Positions 59,301-64,000 of a stretch of DNA of 64,000 bases are shown here, one piece after another. The stretch spans positions 6,696,001 through 6,760,000 of the forward strand of contig OZ017766.1 in assembly GCA_963969345.1 (NCBI GenBank). The letters are read 5' to 3'. The position numbers were made by a program, and so were the translations under genes. The notes under the pieces were generated by a model. The model was not told the DNA's origin and did no database searches. It worked only from the letters and a program-made list of their open reading frames with translations. Every line of letters starts with the position of its first letter. Position 1 is the first letter of the stretch. The stretch is from Turbatrix aceti (Eukaryota; Nematoda; Chromadorea; Rhabditida; Panagrolaimidae).

Positions 59301-60427
59301 ATGTCGTTGCTGCCTTCCACAATCAAAGCAATAAATGCTGCTCTTGCAAAAATAAATAGTGAGTGATTTTTCACGTTTCTAACGATATTAAAAAAATGCT
59401 CACTTTTTCAGAACGAATGTCGAAGGTCGCAATAGGTTCCGAAGCTTATATCGGGTTCGTTGACCAATTGCATGCATTGACACAACGTCGAAAGCTACTG
59501 TCAACGTACACCGCGGAAATGGCCGGACGCATCGAAGGCGTCAACGTCGAAATAGATAAGAAAATCGATACCTTGGAAGGTGAACGGAAGGAGCGCATTG
59601 CCAACATAATCCACGAATACGAAGACTAAGACCGCTCAGCTACCTGCGATCGCTGACGTCGAAGTGGTCGTGGAAGAGGAAGTTGAGCCAGAAGCACCCC
59701 TCCCGCCGGCTGAAATTCTTAGCAGCACTGTTCAAACTGTCAAAAAGTACGCCGAAAAGTATTTTGACGAATATAAACGTATTCCTGATCAGCAGAATTT
59801 CTTTCACGCAGCTGCGAGTTCTAATTGGGGAAAATACGTTTTGACACCATCTGATGCTGATATTGATTCCTGGAAAAATGGTTTATTGTCCAAAGCAAAG
59901 TTGCCAACAACCACGCAGTATCCATTGGCGCTTACCGATGTCGACAGGATTATTCATTCTTTTCAGGAAGATTGGATAATTTTGTAATTCTGGACACATC
60001 GCTTCGCGTCATTTTAACCAATCTTCCTGAGGTTATACCATCATATTACAACCGCCATCTGTTAATTTACGATTCGGTATCCCAACGATTTTTTCCTGTT
60101 TCTCTTCGTTCTAAAAATGACGTAAGTTTTACACTTCTGCATTTTCCCCTGTACTTGTTACTTTAGAACTCGGTTTGCTACAAATGCTTTGGGTTTGAAC
60201 CATTTCGACACAAGTGCCAGAAACGACACTGCCCCATCTGCCTGCGCAAAGGCGAACCTTCTTTGTGTTTCAAGCCATCCCCGGAATCCAAACCATTCAT
60301 TTGCTCCAAGTGCAACGCTTTTTGTCAGACGACCGACTGCTTCGAAGCCCATCGCCGAATCTGTCCTCTGCCGGTTCAGAAAATGCACGACGACGTTCTT
60401 GAGTTAATCAAAAGTATCATTCAATAA
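59301..60427 (+). pseudogene. Gene X copy 4, most diverged, frameshifted
   Basis: The coiled-coil start has many changes against copy 1 ('IGSEAYIGFVDQLHALTQ' against 'VDSDAYDTLADQMHELVQ'). One added base in GAAGACTAAGACC near 59625 creates a stop, and the stretch at about 59962-59985 again loses the frame. The Cys-rich exon has lost at least one Cys ('FRHKCQKRHCPIC' against 'HPCKCQQRHCPIC'). Confidence 0.75.
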
Positions 60428-61555
60428 TAGGAAAAATTTCCTTCGTGTACTTTGTTTTTGCGATTGCATCAAATTCATAGCAATTTTCACATATTCATAT
60501 TTTTTTGTGTATTCTGCTATTTATTTATTTTTTTCCAACCAGAAATCAAAGTTGGTTTTTTTGGGAATCTTCTGCTGACGAATAAAAAACATTTATTTTA
60601 CTAACTTCGGAGTCGGAAAGTTGTGAAGTCCTGAGGCATGTTTCTCTACTGCCCCCGGAGAGCTGCGTGGGCGAGGGAGGGGGATAGTTCGTGGTTAGAG
60701 CAGAGTTGAGCGACGGAAGTAAAATGTAAAAAACGGTAAAGAACACGGAAACGATAAATACCGTTGTTACCAGCGATGGGCGAACGTTCGTGTTCGTTCG
60801 CAAACAAGCTCAAATTTTTGCGTTCGTGTTCGTTCGCAGAACAGATTTGCTTTGTTCGAGTTCGTTCGCGAACAAAGATAAATTTTCCGAACAGATAAAA
60901 CGAACAAAAATTTAGGTAAAATCAGTTTAATGGTGCCAAAATTGATGTTATTTTTCCAAAAACGACAAATAGTGTCAATTGCCTTGGGCTATAAAAAGTG
61001 TAGAAAAACTGTCACCAAAAACGTGAAAACGCATAGTACCGAAGTTTACGTTTTTATGCCCAGTTTGGACAAAATTTTGTATAAAACATGCGAAAAATCT
61101 GTTCGTGTTCGTTCGCGAACACGACAAAAATGTTCGCGTTCCTTCGATTTCTCGAACAAAATTTAAAAAACTGTTCGTGTTCGTTCGAGAACAAAAAAAC
61201 GGCCGCCCCAGTTCCTGAAAAACCAAAATCCCCCCAAAAACACATTGAAAATGGTCTTCATTCGAGCATGGAAATAAACAAAGTACAACCCAATGCAGAA
61301 GACACTTGAAATTTTGCCTGATATGCAAAGTTCGATCAAGAAAAAATACAACAGAAATTCAGATCATAAAACAAGCAAAACAGGAAGGAAGTCAATTAGA
61401 AAACAAAAACAACAGTCATCAAAAATGAATAACCAAGTCAGTTATAATAAGTTATCGAAAAACAAAGAAAGAAAACACATTTCTGGAAATCAAAAAAACA
61501 AGAGCATTCAAAATTGTCGCCAAACAAATTGGCACACCCGAAAGTGATTCAAAAT

Positions 61556-64000
61556 CTAGGCAGTGAAACGGATAACCTCCAGACGACTGCCCTTGAAGGA
61601 GAGCATGTTGTTGACCTTGTGGACGTCCAGCGTCTTGTTTTCCTTGCGAGGCAGATGGACGGAGAAGTAGTTCTTGAACGCCGTCAGAATGTACGATCCA
61701 CGCTTGACGAGTTCGCTGGCCTGGTAGACGGGCTCGGGGAGGCCGGTGGCGCCGTTCGTCAGCTGATGGGAATACGAGAGGGAGTGCAGGAACTTCTCAA
61801 GCGCCGGCACGGTAATTCCGCTGTCGTTGTGAACGACCGTAGCCTTTACAGGCTTGGCGGTGCCAATGAGGGCGCGTTGGGGGATGATGAAGAACTCGTT
61901 GTCCTTGCGAACGATGGACTTGTCAACGACCGTTCCTGAAGCGAAAATCCGGGATAACAAAAAAAATAATAATTCAAAAATAAATTTAAAAAAAATTAAC
62001 AATCAAGTTTTTTTAGATAAATTTAGATTTAAAAAAATTGTAAACCAAAAAAAATGTTTTTTGCGACATTTTTTTCGAACAAACTTTTTTTACATATTCC
62101 GCTTTTTTGATAGATATTTTTTTAATTTTTTCGGAAAAAAATGAGTAAAAAATTTTTTTTTAACAAACAATTTTTTTTTTAAAGTTTTTTCGAAATTTTT
62201 TTTACATTTAAAAAAAACTGAATCAAGTTTTTTTCAAACAAAAAGTTTTACATACTTTTCGAACATTTACATTTTTCAGATGAAATTAAAAAAAATTTCA
62301 AAAAAAATGTCAAATTATTTTTCGAATAATTTTTTTTACAAACATCCTTTTTTTTTTTTTAAAAACTGTTTTTTTTACATTTTAAAAAAATTTTTTTTTT
62401 TTTTCGAATATTTTTTTTTTCACAAAAAAAATTCAAATTAAAAAAAACATACCGCTGATCGGGTTCTTGAACTGATCGCCAAAGATGCGAGAAGTGTGAC
62501 GCTTGGTCACAACGACAGCGACAATCTTCGGCTTGTAGTTCTTGTCGACAAGCTGGCAGCCACGAAGGAGAGCGGGGACTTCGTGATCGGCAAAATCCTT
62601 GTACGCATACGAGCTGATGCCATCGCGCAGGACAATGATCGTCTTCGGGCGAGCGTGAGCGGGGCGATTCTTTCCCAGCAGGAGAAGCATGTGCTTCATC
62701 TGTTCGGTCAGAATTTCGGCAGGGATCGTCTCGCTGAACGTCTCGCCGTCTTCTTCCTGGTAGCGGTAGTTGCCGACAAAGAGATTCGGGTTGGCAGAGT
62801 AGTTGCCGACGAAACCAATGACAGCCGGCGTGTACGAACGAACGGGCTCATTCATGCCGGGGACCTTGAGGACTTCGTCGAGGCGTCCACGAGCGGCCTG
62901 GTAGGAGACGACAAAGGTTCCGGCTTCGAGGGCCAGGGGTTTGCTAAACAAAAAAAAAATTTTAGAAAAAATTACAAAAAAAACCGGGTTTTCTAATTTA
63001 GATTTTTTTTAACTCGTGCGGAACAAAAATCGCCAGCAAAATTAAAAAATAGCTAAATTTCGGGAAAAAATCCAAATGCAAAGTTTTTTGGTGATTTTTA
63101 GGCATAAATTGATTAAAAAAAAATTCGAAAGCGAATGCAAATAACAAAAAAAAAATTCAAAACCTTGTTTGTTTTTTTTTGTTTTTGGATTTTTCTAAAA
63201 AGAAAAAACACGAAAAACTTTTTTTTAGTGTACTTTCAAAATTCTTTTTTTTGATTTTAGGAAATTTCGTGCGCTCGTTTTTCCGATTTTGGAAAAAAAA
63301 TTTTGCGCGCTTTTTTTTCGTTTTTGGATTTTTCTGAACCGAAAAAAAACACAAAAAACGAAAAAAAATTTTTTCAGCGTTTTTTCAATATATTTTTTTC
63401 TATTTAAAAAAATTTCGTGCGCTCATTTCTCCAATTTTAGAAAGATTTTTTGTGGGCTTCTTTTTTTACGCTTTAGCGATTTTTTTGCTTTTTTTACGCT
63501 TTTGCCATTAAAAAAAACCAAAAAAACTTACGCTTCGCCTTCAAATTGGGGAACAAAGTTGAGTCCTCCGTTTTTGAGGTTCATCTTGTTGAGAATGTTG
63601 TCCGCGGTATTGGCACTGCGGCCATCGGCGACCTTGCGGACCGTGAAGGCATCGAGTTGCTGAACGACAATCTTGTACTTCGGTTCGATGAGTTTGACGA
63701 GTCCATGGCTGTTGGAGTGGGAGCGCTTATTTTCAATGTACAAAATGTACGAGATATTCTTGAGCGTTCCAATCTTGACAAAAGCCCCGGTAGCAAAGTT
63801 TCGGGGATCAATTTCCTGAACCATGGTGGGATTGGGCAGTGTGAAACCGCGGAGTTTGCCACGATCTGCGAGATTGCGGAGGAACCCAGTGATTTGTTCG
63901 GGGGTCGTTTCACGGGTGTGAAGAAGGACCCAGGAGCCCATGCGGGCGGGTTGAGCAAAGTTTCCTCGGGGACTGAAGGTCGCGTTGTCCGCAGCACGGG
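61556..64000 (-). CDS. Argonaute copy D, WAGO-like, running off the right edge
   Basis: Exons 61935-61556, 62943-62453 and 64000-63532 (incomplete) encode the MID start and the whole PIWI domain, with protein almost identical to copies B and C ('IIVLRDGISSYAY', 'YQASELVKRG'). The last intron has no insertion. Whether this copy has a complete 5' end, and so may be the parent gene, lies beyond the window. Confidence 0.88.

Overview
The window is animal (metazoan) nuclear DNA, most likely nematode. It is AT-rich, and its genes are split by many short introns that start with GT and end in a T-rich TTTCAG or TTTAG. A group of Argonaute genes ends in the 'KRG' pattern seen in worm-specific WAGO/CSR-1-type Argonautes. 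BEL/Pao and Tc1/mariner-like element remains are present. There are no bacterial features, and I saw no rRNA or tRNA gene.

Left part (1-5.7 kb, minus strand): the 5' half of a VPS13 lipid-transfer gene, which runs off the left edge, then a secreted cystine-knot factor resembling the Trunk/PTTH/noggin superfamily. Next (6.2-17 kb) is a near-identical direct duplication. Each copy holds one cytochrome P450 gene and one small secreted-protein gene. A BEL/Pao retrotransposon piece sits exactly between the copies, and a 1.56 kb foldback element with TA target duplication is present only in copy 2. An arylsulfatase gene starts just beyond the right copy. From 19.8 to 34.7 kb come a five-transmembrane protein, a TMEM129-type E3 ubiquitin ligase, a CTR copper transporter and a complete FCHO (F-BAR plus mu-homology domain) endocytosis gene.

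Right part (34.1-64 kb): a tandem array built from the 3' end of FCHO, an uncharacterised coiled-coil/Cys-rich gene ('gene X') and an Argonaute on the opposite strand. Four gene X copies and four Argonaute copies are visible. Each successive unit keeps more of Argonaute (last exon only; three exons; five exons; then a copy running off the window). At the joins the retained FCHO part also grows (last exon; last two exons; last two exons plus most of the preceding intron). The third Argonaute carries a 2.9 kb nested palindromic insertion in its last intron. Gene X is visibly more diverged between units than the DNA around it and looks intact only in the first unit.

The single-copy genes (VPS13, TMEM129, CTR, FCHO, sulfatase) act separately in membrane contact, ER quality control, copper uptake, clathrin endocytosis and sulfate-ester breakdown, and I see no operon logic among them. 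The notable biology is the structural instability: two segmental duplications, several foldback elements, and an Argonaute gene copied in steps. Exon boundaries below were worked out by hand from reading frame, GT/AG signals and family resemblance; none has been checked by alignment or RNA data.
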